From contig JASHUH010000403.1 of NCBI GenBank assembly GCA_030040115.1, forward strand, positions 1 to 6,413: DNA of 6,413 nucleotides, written 5' to 3'. This document shows positions 1-4,989 of the stretch, piece by piece. Source of the DNA: Acidobacteriaceae bacterium (GTDB lineage Bacteria; Acidobacteriota; Terriglobia; Terriglobales; Acidobacteriaceae). The notes below the pieces were generated by a model. It was not told the origin of the DNA and did no database searches. It saw nothing but the letters and a program-made list of their open reading frames with translations. How positions within the stretch are numbered: the stretch's first letter is position 1; every line of letters begins with the position of its first letter. A program made the translations under genes and the position numbers.

Positions 1-400
1 CCGGATAAGCGGCGGCGAGGCGGCGCTTCTCCTTCCTGTCAGCGACCCTGGGACTGGTGGCCACCCACAATTCTCCCGCGCCCGCTTCGAAGCGAAATCG
101 CTCTCCAGTGCGCACGTCAATCACCCCGGCTACATTATGCGCGTTGCCGGGCGCGAGGTCGGCGCGCAACGATCCGGCCCAGCCCACGGAAAAGAGCAGA
201 TCCACCGGGCCGCCGTCTTCGATGGCGGCAAAGGCCCGCGTCGCAGCGGCTTGGCCGGCCCCGGCGCAGGCCGCAATCCACTCCTCGTCGGGATTGCGCT
301 GCGCCCAGAATTGCACCCCGTTACGCGTGCTGTGTGGCCAGCCGCGCACCAGCGGCTGCAGTTCGGCGGTGAAAGCGGCAACCATCGCAACGCGGGTCAT
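1..400 (-). CDS. hpnG: Hopanoid-associated phosphorylase HpnG, 5' part (runs off the window)
   Basis: Reading the minus strand from the ATG at 400-398 gives 133 uninterrupted codons to the window edge. The product looks like the N-terminal half of a purine nucleoside phosphorylase / MTA-SAH nucleosidase-type protein: a start MTRVAMVAAFTAEL, a glycine-rich CAGAGQAAA segment at residues 45-53, and SVGWAGSL at 71-78, which fits the family's conserved glycine loop, followed by a VIDV strand near 93-96. In hopanoid producers HpnG removes adenine from adenosylhopane on the route to ribosylhopane and bacteriohopanetetrol (known for the family, not shown here). The assignment to HpnG rather than another phosphorylase rests mainly on direct linkage to hpnA: the start codon overlaps the hpnA stop as ATGA, suggesting translational coupling, and I see no separate Shine-Dalgarno. 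The C-terminal active-site part lies outside the window and cannot be checked. Confidence 0.8.
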   Translation of the reverse strand, partial: MTRVAMVAAFTAELQPLVRGWPHSTRNGVQFWAQRNPDEEWIAACAGAGQAAATRAFAAIEDGGPVDLLFSVGWAGSLRADLAPGNAHNVAGVIDVRTGERFRFEAGAGELWVATSPRVADRKEKRRLAAAYP

Positions 401-1410
401 GCACGAGCCCGCGCCGGGATCCCGGGCGCGTACCCGTGGGCGCAAAACCAGTCCACGGCGGCGCGCATAGCGGGGTAAATCGGCGTAATACGGAAGCCAA
501 GCTCCCGTTCGGCCCGGCTGCTCGAAGCAAACATTTTCTTGCGGCCCATGCGCACTTCTTCCAACGTCGCGCGTGGCTCCTTGCCGCGGATCCGCCCTGT
601 AATCCACTCTTCAAAGAAGGCGTACGTCGCGGCCACCGCAAATGGAATCTTCACCGTAGGCGAAGGAATACCCGTCATCGCCGACATCTTGTCGAGGATC
701 TGTTTGAGAGTCAGGTTTTCGCCGCCCAGAATGTACCGCCGCCCCGCCTCGCCTTTGCTCAGCGCCAGCACATGGGCGCGCGCTACTTCCGTCACATCCA
801 CGAGGTTCAGGCCGGTATCGACGTAGGCGGGAAACTTGCCATTGAGGAAATCCACGAGGATCCGTCCCGTGGGCGTGGGTTTGCGATCATTCGCGCCCAC
901 CGGCGTAGTGGGGTTGAGAATCATCACCTGCTGGCCGTGCTGCGCGGCTTTGATTGTCTCTTGTTCCGCCAGAAACTTGGAGCGCTTATAATGGCCTACC
1001 ATGTCGGCGAGCGTAACCGGGACATCTTCGTCCGTCGGAATTCCATCCATTCCAAAATGCATCGTCGCCACGCTCGACGTATAGACAAAACGCCGCACTC
1101 CGGCCGCACGCGCCAAGCCCAGCAGCGCGCGTGTGCCGTTCACGTTGACGCGGTACATTGCGTCCGGGTTGGGAATCCAAAGCCGGTAGTCGGCGGCCAC
1201 GTGCACCACCGCCTCGCAATCCGCGAGCGCTGAGCGCAAAGACTCCGGCTCACCCAGATCGCCCACCACCGTCTCACCGGGTATCTCTTCGAGATTACCG
1301 AGGTTGCTGCTCTTGCGCACCAATAACCGCAAATTCGCGCCCTCGTTGGCCAGCGCCTTCGCCACATGATGTCCCACGAATCCCGTTGCGCCTGTGAGGA
1401 AAACTTTCAT
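397..1410 (-). CDS. hpnA: Hopanoid-associated sugar epimerase HpnA (extended SDR family)
   Basis: A complete 337-residue protein of the NAD-dependent epimerase/dehydratase (extended short-chain dehydrogenase) family. The N-terminus carries the dinucleotide-binding TGATGFVG motif at residues 6-13. The acidic VVGDL at 48-52 and HVAADYRLW at 70-78 follow, and the latter is typical of HpnA. The catalytic set is visible as TSS at 111-113 and YKRSK at 141-145 (Tyr141, Lys145). NPTTPVGANDRKPTPTG at 166-182 fits the substrate-side loop. There is no signal peptide, so it is probably cytoplasmic. HpnA is a conserved member of hopanoid gene clusters, but to my knowledge its exact reaction is not settled. 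It is the upstream gene of an hpnA-hpnG pair. The ATG at 1410 puts the Rossmann motif at the usual distance, and only a weak GGGA precedes it. Length matches the family. The family call is secure; the hopanoid role is inferred from similarity and neighbour. Confidence 0.93.
   Translation of the reverse strand: MKVFLTGATGFVGHHVAKALANEGANLRLLVRKSSNLGNLEEIPGETVVGDLGEPESLRSALADCEAVVHVAADYRLWIPNPDAMYRVNVNGTRALLGLARAAGVRRFVYTSSVATMHFGMDGIPTDEDVPVTLADMVGHYKRSKFLAEQETIKAAQHGQQVMILNPTTPVGANDRKPTPTGRILVDFLNGKFPAYVDTGLNLVDVTEVARAHVLALSKGEAGRRYILGGENLTLKQILDKMSAMTGIPSPTVKIPFAVAATYAFFEEWITGRIRGKEPRATLEEVRMGRKKMFASSSRAERELGFRITPIYPAMRAAVDWFCAHGYAPGIPARARA
411..429. repeat. Near-perfect palindrome at the hpnA 3' end, just before the hpnG start
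   Basis: Arms GCGCC (411-415) and GGCGC (425-429) flank GGGATCCC (416-423) with a single extra G at 424. Within it, 414-425 is a perfect 12-base palindrome. It lies inside the last codons of hpnA, about 10 bases upstream of the hpnG ATG on the transcript, so a hairpin here could affect ribosome transit and coupling. It may equally be a by-product of Gly-Ile-Pro-Ala-Arg codons at high GC. Confidence 0.35.
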
Positions 1411-1428
1411 TGCGGATTCCCAAAGTTC

Positions 1429-1456
1429 ATGATAATCGGGCGGCTTCCTGCCGCAA
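1429..1456 (-). promoter_or_regulatory. Candidate sigma-70-type promoter for hpnA-hpnG
   Basis: On the minus strand TTGCGG (1456-1451) and TATCAT (1434-1429) stand 16 bases apart. The -10 matches the consensus at 5 of 6 positions, while the -35 matches only in TTG. It would start transcription about 12 bases before the hpnA ATG, a very short leader. The 5-bp inverted repeat at 1440-1454 occupies most of the spacer, which would suit an operator. This is pattern matching only. Confidence 0.28.
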
Positions 1457-1606
1457 TTGGTCTGGCTTCGCCGATAATTGTTGGGTCATCTGCACCAAGG
1501 GATGGCACTGTGCGGTATCGCAGTCCACGAATATTGCGCGCGGATCTCCGCTCATGACGCTTCAAAACGATGATTGCCGGCGAAGTTCTTTGTCGAGATC
1601 TCTTGT

Positions 1607-1622
1607 GAGGCTTCGAGAGGCT
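1607..1622 (+). repeat. Tandem GAGGCT direct repeat upstream of the GH3 gene
   Basis: GAGGCT occurs at 1607-1612 and again at 1617-1622, separated by TCGA, so the copies are 10 bases apart, about one helical turn. They sit about 110 bases before the GH3 start, a distance suited to an activator site. Six-base copies are short and could be chance. Confidence 0.2.
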
Positions 1623-1713
1623 GCTAGATGAGGCATCCAATGTCCGCTCGCGGCCGTGCGGAGTGGATTAGAATGGCCGGGTGCGGGGATTCCGGAGTTT
1701 GGGGCCGGGATTC

Positions 1714-1721
1714 AGGAAAGG
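1714..1721 (+). promoter_or_regulatory. Ribosome binding site of the GH3 gene
   Basis: The purine run AGGAAAGG at 1714-1721 ends 11 bases before the ATG at 1733, and GGGAA at 1723-1727 is closer. Together with the signal peptide that begins at 1733 it supports that start over the in-frame ATG at 1628, whose extra 35 residues do not look like an export signal. Confidence 0.55.
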
Positions 1722-1732
1722 CGGGAACGACC

Positions 1733-3967
1733 ATGAAAAAACGATTCAGCGCGGTAGTTTGCGTGGTGGTGTTGACTGCGGCGGCGTTTGGGCAGCAGGG
1801 GCGGATGCAGAGAGTGCAGCAGGTGGATCAATGGCATCTGCAGCACTATCCGTTTGACAGTCCCAAGCTGCCGACGGAGGAGCGGATCACGAATCTGCTG
1901 TCGCTGATGACGGTGGAGGAGAAGATCGACTGCTTGGGGACGCAGACGGGCGTGCCGCGGCTGGGGGTGCCCAATATCGGCGCTTCGGAGGGGATTCACG
2001 GGGTGGTGCAGCGCCAGGCGTTTATGGGGCGGCAGCCGATACCGACGACGCAGTTTCCGCAGCCGCCGGGGATGGGCGCGACATGGGACCCGGCGCTGGT
2101 GCGCCAGGCCGCGGGCGTGGAGGGCTATGAGGCGCGCTTTATTACGCAAACGGCGAAGTACGACCGGCAGATTCTGATGCTGTGGGGACCGCAAGCGGAT
2201 TTGGACCGCGATCCGCGCTGGGGGCGGAGCGAAGAGGTGTATGGCGAGGATCCGTTTTTGAATGGGACGATGGCGGCAGCGTTTGTGCACGGGTTGCAGG
2301 GGGACGATCCGAAGTATTGGCAGGCGGCCGCGCTGCTGAAGCATTTTCTGGCCAACGAAAATGAGAACGACCGCAACAGCTCGTCTTCGAATTTCGACGA
2401 GCGGCTGTTCTGGGAGTACTACTCGGTTCCATTCCGCATGGCTTTTCTAGATGGCGGGGCGAAAGCGGTGATGGCGTCGTACAACGCGTGGAACGGGACG
2501 ACGATGGCGGTCAATCCGGCGCTGCGGAGCGTGGTGATCGACAAGTGGGGCGTGGACGTGATTTCGAGCGACGGCGGGGCGGTGACGCTGCTGGTGAACC
2601 CGCGGCATCTGTTCGCGAACCAGGAGGCCGCGGTGGTGGCGTGCATCAAAGCGGGGATCAATCAATTTTTGGATCGGTACAGGGACGAGGTGAAAGCGGC
2701 GCTGAAGGATGGATCGCTGACGGAAGCGGACATTGATAGTGCGCTGCGGAGGAAGTTCCGCATCGAGATCAAGCTGGGGTTGCTGGATCCGCCGGAAATG
2801 GTTCCGTATACGAAGATCAAGGATGCGCCGGCGCCGTGGGATACGGAGCGCGACAAGGGCGTCTCGGAAAAGATGGCGCTGGAGAGCGTGGTGCTGCTGA
2901 AAAACCAGGACCATTTTCTGCCGTTGGACAAGAGCAAGATCAAGTCGATTGCGGTGATTGGGCCGCTGGCGGACGTGGTGCACTGGGACTGGTACGGAGG
3001 CACACCGCCTTATGCGATTACGCCGCTCGAGGGGATTAAGAATGAGGTGGGGTCGAATGTGAAGGTGAACTTTGCGCCCTATGACACCATGGACGGGGAA
3101 GACGCGGCAATGAAGGCGGCGAGCGAGTCGGATGTGGCCGTGGTGGTGGTGGGCAACAATCCAACATGCGGCGACGAGGCGCATGCGTGGTACAACACGC
3201 CGACGGAAGGCGGCGGGATTACGCTGCCGTGCACCGTGCCCAGCGACGGACGCGAAGGGCGTGACCGCGAAACCATGGACCTTTACCAGGAGCAGATCGT
3301 CAAGCAGGTGATGGTGAAGAATCCGAAGACGGTGGTGATGCTGATGGCGAGCTTCCCGTTCACGATTAACTGGAGCGAGGCGCACGCGCCGGCGATTTTG
3401 ACCATGGCGCAGGCATCGCAGGATGAAGGAACGGCGCTGGCGAAAGTGCTGTTTGGGGAGTATAACCCGGGCGGGCGCCTGGTGCGGACGTGGCCGAAGT
3501 CGGCGGACCAGTTGCCGCCGCGGATGGATTACAACATTCACGACGGGTATACCTACATGTATTTCAAGGGGCAGCCTCTGTATCCGTTCGGGTTTGGGCT
3601 GAGTTATACGACGTTCAAGTTGTCGAATTTGCGCACCAGTTCAGAGCGGATGGCGAAGGATGGCTCGGTGACGGTGAGCGTGGACGTGACCAACACCGGC
3701 AGCCGCGCCGGGGAAGAGGTGGTGCAGCTTTATGTGCAGCATTTGCACTCGGCGGTGTCGCGGCCGCGCGAGGAGCTGGAGGGGTTTGAGCGCGTGTCGG
3801 TGGATGCGGGGCAGACGAAGACGGTTTCGATCGAGCTGCCGGCTTCGCGGCTGGCGTATTGGGACGTGGAGACGCACGGGTTTCGCGTGGAGCAGGAGCC
3901 GGTGAGCGTGATGGTGGGCGACTCTTCGGCCGATATTGAGCTGAAGACGACGGTGCAGGTGGAGTAA
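1733..3967 (+). CDS. Exported family 3 glycoside hydrolase (beta-glucosidase/xylosidase type)
   Basis: A complete 744-residue protein. Residues 1-20 form a Sec signal peptide (MKKRF, a hydrophobic core, likely cut after AAAFG), so it acts in the periplasm or outside. The GH3 N-terminal barrel follows: LMTVEEKI at 58-65, LDRDPRWGR at 157-165, GEDPF at 171-175, KHFLANENEND at 203-213, and VISSDGGAV at 276-284 with Asp280 as probable nucleophile. The alpha/beta sandwich domain begins around 375-410 (VVLLKN, SIAVIGPLAD). EGRDR at 508-512 places Glu508 as the probable acid/base. PFGFGLSYTTF at 618-628 leads into a C-terminal fibronectin III-like domain (about 645-715, VVQLYV and PREELEGFERV). GH3 enzymes release terminal beta-linked sugars from the non-reducing end of oligosaccharides; the sugar cannot be read from sequence. 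The order KHF, SSDG, EGRDR resembles the xylosidase/plant-like branch, but AGINQF replaces the usual AG-x-D at 307-312. It is transcribed away from hpnA and appears monocistronic. No clear terminator follows. Confidence 0.93.
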   Translation: MKKRFSAVVCVVVLTAAAFGQQGRMQRVQQVDQWHLQHYPFDSPKLPTEERITNLLSLMTVEEKIDCLGTQTGVPRLGVPNIGASEGIHGVVQRQAFMGRQPIPTTQFPQPPGMGATWDPALVRQAAGVEGYEARFITQTAKYDRQILMLWGPQADLDRDPRWGRSEEVYGEDPFLNGTMAAAFVHGLQGDDPKYWQAAALLKHFLANENENDRNSSSSNFDERLFWEYYSVPFRMAFLDGGAKAVMASYNAWNGTTMAVNPALRSVVIDKWGVDVISSDGGAVTLLVNPRHLFANQEAAVVACIKAGINQFLDRYRDEVKAALKDGSLTEADIDSALRRKFRIEIKLGLLDPPEMVPYTKIKDAPAPWDTERDKGVSEKMALESVVLLKNQDHFLPLDKSKIKSIAVIGPLADVVHWDWYGGTPPYAITPLEGIKNEVGSNVKVNFAPYDTMDGEDAAMKAASESDVAVVVVGNNPTCGDEAHAWYNTPTEGGGITLPCTVPSDGREGRDRETMDLYQEQIVKQVMVKNPKTVVMLMASFPFTINWSEAHAPAILTMAQASQDEGTALAKVLFGEYNPGGRLVRTWPKSADQLPPRMDYNIHDGYTYMYFKGQPLYPFGFGLSYTTFKLSNLRTSSERMAKDGSVTVSVDVTNTGSRAGEEVVQLYVQHLHSAVSRPREELEGFERVSVDAGQTKTVSIELPASRLAYWDVETHGFRVEQEPVSVMVGDSSADIELKTTVQVE

Positions 3968-4197
3968 ATGAGGTTCTCGGATCTGCCGGAAGAGACATCC
4001 TCCACCGGCTAATGCGGCGCCGAAATTGCGGAGTGTCCGGCGCGACTGAAATCGTGCCCTGATAGAAGTGGCCGTCAAAAAAATCGCCTCAAATTGATGG
4101 GCATGTGAAACGCGGGGAATTTCTGTGCTGGTTTTGTGCTACATCTGATCGGAACGACCGAATCTACCTGTTTCCTGCACCTGAGGTTTCCGCATTG
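3968..4197. other. Non-coding stretch after the GH3 gene
   Basis: No credible gene is seen here. Short inverted repeats occur at 3985-3989 / 4005-4009 (GCCGG / CCGGC) and 4017-4022 / 4038-4043 (GCGCCG / CGGCGC). Both have 15-base loops and neither has a T-tract, so neither is a convincing intrinsic terminator. The only homopolymer is an A-run at 4077-4083. Confidence 0.5.
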
Positions 4198-4212
4198 GGG
4201 GCGATACGCCCC
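4198..4212 (+). promoter_or_regulatory. GC-rich hairpin, first of a tandem pair
   Basis: GGGGCG (4198-4203) and CGCCCC (4207-4212) form a perfect 6-bp stem with an ATA loop. No T-tract follows, so it is not an ordinary terminator. It is two bases from a second perfect hairpin, and the pair leads straight into a Shine-Dalgarno at 4232, so it is probably part of a 5' leader. Confidence 0.45.
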
Positions 4213-4214
4213 AC

Positions 4215-4228
4215 GCCTTCTGGAAGGC
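4215..4228 (+). promoter_or_regulatory. Second hairpin of the pair, next to the ribosome site
   Basis: GCCTTC (4215-4220) and GAAGGC (4223-4228) are perfect reverse complements around TG, folding as a 5-bp stem with a CTGG loop. It ends 3 bases before AGGAGG at 4232-4237, so folding of this leader could set access to that site. Its function is not known. Confidence 0.45.
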
Positions 4229-4231
4229 ATG

Positions 4232-4237
4232 AGGAGG
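4232..4237 (+). promoter_or_regulatory. Strong Shine-Dalgarno AGGAGG before the truncated secreted-protein gene
   Basis: A consensus AGGAGG at 4232-4237 stands 4 bases before TTG at 4242. The spacing is short but workable, and GAGG at 4231-4234 gives 7. The alternative ATG at 4229 overlaps the site and has no well-spaced Shine-Dalgarno of its own. Confidence 0.5.
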
Positions 4238-4241
4238 TTCT

Positions 4242-4334
4242 TTGCGTTGCCTGATCAGTCTGCTTTTATTGGGCGGAGTTGCCCTATGCTTAAGAGCGCA
4301 AGGAATGGGCTTGGCTCAGGAGCACACGCCTTAG
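4242..4334 (+). pseudogene. 5' fragment of a secreted-protein gene, cut off at the IS remnant
   Basis: From TTG at 4242 the frame encodes 30 residues: a short basic start (MRC), a strong hydrophobic core LISLLLLGGVALCL, then RAQGMGLAQEHTP, with possible signal peptidase cuts after LRA or GLA. This is the shape of a Sec signal peptide plus the first mature residues. The stop TAG at 4332-4334 falls at the apparent edge of the IS5 remnant, so the reading frame is open right up to the insertion and closed by it. An in-frame TGA at 4230-4232 rules out a longer N-terminus in this frame. An ATG at 4229 read with a one-base shift in the TTCTTTG run would give MRRF joined to the same signal core, so a frameshift in an ancestral ATG-started gene is an alternative. 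No continuation is recognisable beyond the IS remnant. The identity of the lost protein is unknown, and the short length leaves chance possible. Confidence 0.5.
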
Positions 4335-4678
4335 AACCTATCCGTAAATAGATATGGTCTGTCTCCAGCAGATCAGGGCGGCGGCCAAAAAAGAGCAAGG
4401 CGACATAGCTGGCCTCGGTCTTTTCGAAGCTGACCAGCAGTTTGCGATAGCGGTTGAGCTAGGAGTGGGTTCGTTCGATCACCCAGCGGCGCTCTTCCCA
4501 TGGCCCCGTCGATGCTTTGCCACTCCCAGGCAATCCCCTGCATGCCGTCATATTCGACCAAGCCCGATTGCCACAGCCGGAGAAAGAACCCCGCCTTCTG
4601 CCAGTCCTGGAAGCACTGATGCACCGCGCTGGCTGAGCCAAATTCGCGCGGCAAGGCTTTCCACTGACCCCCTCCGTA
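4334..4678 (-). mobile_element. Degenerate, internally deleted IS5-family insertion sequence
   Basis: The minus strand contains pieces of an IS5-family (IS1031-like) transposase. The element's 3' end lies just beyond the transposase stop at 4338-4340, near the plus-strand TTAGAACC at 4331-4338. TTA there would suit the 3-base TNA target duplication usual for this group. The other end is not identifiable: transposase similarity fades near 4678 and AT-rich sequence follows. I could not find a matching inverted repeat on that side, so the element is one-ended or eroded. The left boundary is inferred from coding similarity and the target rule, the right one is approximate. Confidence 0.7.
4338..4678 (-). 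pseudogene. IS5-family transposase remnant (two fused pieces, stop and frameshift)
   Basis: Reading down from about 4678, one frame gives GGGQWKALPREFGSAS, then FQDWQKAGFF, LVEYDGMQGIAWEW and QSIDGAM, matching the middle of IS5-group transposases. Asp of SIDGA would be the first catalytic Asp. At about 4492-4501 the homology jumps to another frame with EERRWVIERTHS, then LNRYRK and LLVSFEKTEASY from the C-terminus, where Glu of ERTHS would be the last DDE residue. The intervening catalytic block with the middle Asp is missing. The usual Trp after ERTHS is a TAG stop (4461-4459). One extra base in the GC run around 4378-4385 shifts the tail, and ALICWRQTISIYG then ends at TAG 4340-4338. The N-terminal part is absent, with an in-frame TAA at 4699-4697. 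The gene cannot make an active transposase. Confidence 0.85.
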
Positions 4679-4680
4679 CC

Positions 4681-4740
4681 AAGTTGATATCTTTATTTAT
4701 TTACACGACCTTACCAATTTTGATTTGTTAGACTGAAATG
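4681..4740. other. AT-rich patch beside the IS remnant
   Basis: Only 16 of these 60 bases are G or C (27%), far below the flanking genes. No reading frame or hairpin stands out. TTACCA (4711-4716) and TGAAAT (4734-4739) are 17 bases apart and match promoter consensus at 4 of 6 each, too weak to call. It may be a promoter region, the eroded outer part of the insertion sequence, or imported DNA. Confidence 0.5.
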
Positions 4741-4796
4741 TCCGTTTCATGGGCGAGATCAGGCGGTTCCCGATGATTCGCAGGAAGTATGGGCCG

Positions 4797-4851
4797 TTGG
4801 CAGGCTTCTTAATGCCAATCGCTCATTCCTCATGGTCCCGCCAACGCCAAC
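4797..4851. repeat. Cluster of GCCAA / TTGGC motifs
   Basis: TTGGCA (4797-4802) and TGCCAA (4813-4818) form an inverted repeat with a 10-base spacer, and GCCAAC is repeated in tandem at 4840-4845 and 4846-4851. Four copies of the same 5-base core in 55 bases, about 140-190 bases before the esterase start, look like a possible regulator-binding cluster. The core is short, so chance is possible. Confidence 0.3.
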
Positions 4852-4923
4852 ATTTTACAGAAGTTCTTTCGTCGTGGAGTGAATTTAGTTGCGTCGGACG
4901 ACCGTAAGGGAGTTTTCCAACGA

Positions 4924-4946
4924 TCCTGAAGCAGCTGACTTCAGGA
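4924..4946. promoter_or_regulatory. 8-bp dyad in the esterase leader (candidate operator or hairpin)
   Basis: TCCTGAAG (4924-4931) and CTTCAGGA (4939-4946) are perfect reverse complements separated by 7 bases, which begin with the palindrome CAGCTG (4932-4937). As DNA this fits the geometry of a dimer-binding operator; as RNA it makes a stable 8-bp hairpin with a 7-base loop, ending 43 bases before the ATG. No T-tract follows, so it is not a standard terminator. Confidence 0.45.
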
Positions 4947-4977
4947 GACCTTCCTCGGCATGCTTCGATACGGGAAT

Positions 4978-4983
4978 CAGGAG
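4978..4983 (+). promoter_or_regulatory. Ribosome binding site that fixes the esterase start
   Basis: CAGGAG at 4978-4983 stands 6 bases before the ATG at 4990, near-ideal spacing. The other in-frame candidates, ATG 4960 and ATG 5002, lack a site as good at the right distance. Confidence 0.65.
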
Positions 4984-4989
4984 TGCGCG

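Larger units (their letters stand above)
1411..1732. other. Divergent intergenic region between hpnA and the GH3 gene
   Basis: These 322 bases separate the minus-strand hpn genes from the plus-strand GH3 gene and must hold promoters for both directions. Open frames here on either strand give no recognisable protein and no convincing ribosome site. I see one candidate promoter toward hpnA, a short direct repeat on the GH3 side, and a 5-bp hairpin at 1440-1454 (GCGGC / GCCGC around TTCCT) with no T-tract after it. I found no RNA gene or mobile element. Confidence 0.6.
4741..4989 (+). other. Leader and upstream region of the carboxylesterase gene
   Basis: No credible gene is seen in these 249 bases. 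They hold a cluster of GCCAA motifs, an 8-bp dyad and the esterase ribosome site, listed separately. An in-frame TGA at 4936-4938 limits the esterase N-terminus. Confidence 0.5.

Noticed and set aside
436..1233. Plus-strand open frame of 265 codons opposite hpnA
   Set aside because: Antisense to a clear hpnA; the product is His/Arg-rich with no family features and no good ribosome site.
1628..1732. Longer GH3 N-terminus starting at ATG 1628
   Set aside because: The extra 35 residues are not signal-like and would bury a standard Sec signal peptide that begins at 1733 behind a ribosome site.
2447..3541. Long minus-strand open frame (364 codons) opposite the GH3 gene
   Set aside because: It is a composition shadow: rich in Arg, His and Pro, no recognisable domain, and fully covered by a well-supported GH3 gene on the other strand.
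4017..4043. GCGCCG / CGGCGC inverted repeat as the GH3 terminator
   Set aside because: The loop is 15 bases and no T-tract follows on the plus strand.
4151..4180. GGAAC at 4151 as an ECF sigma factor -35 element
   Set aside because: I could not find a convincing -10 at the required spacing.
4136..4351. 71-codon plus-strand frame across the IS boundary
   Set aside because: It runs from unique DNA into the antisense of the transposase remnant and resembles no protein; the frame with the signal peptide is a better reading.
4698..4704. TATTTAC as the second terminal inverted repeat of the IS (matching part of CTATTTACGG near 4340)
   Set aside because: Only 7 bases match, the following bases do not, and AT-rich sequence gives such matches by chance.
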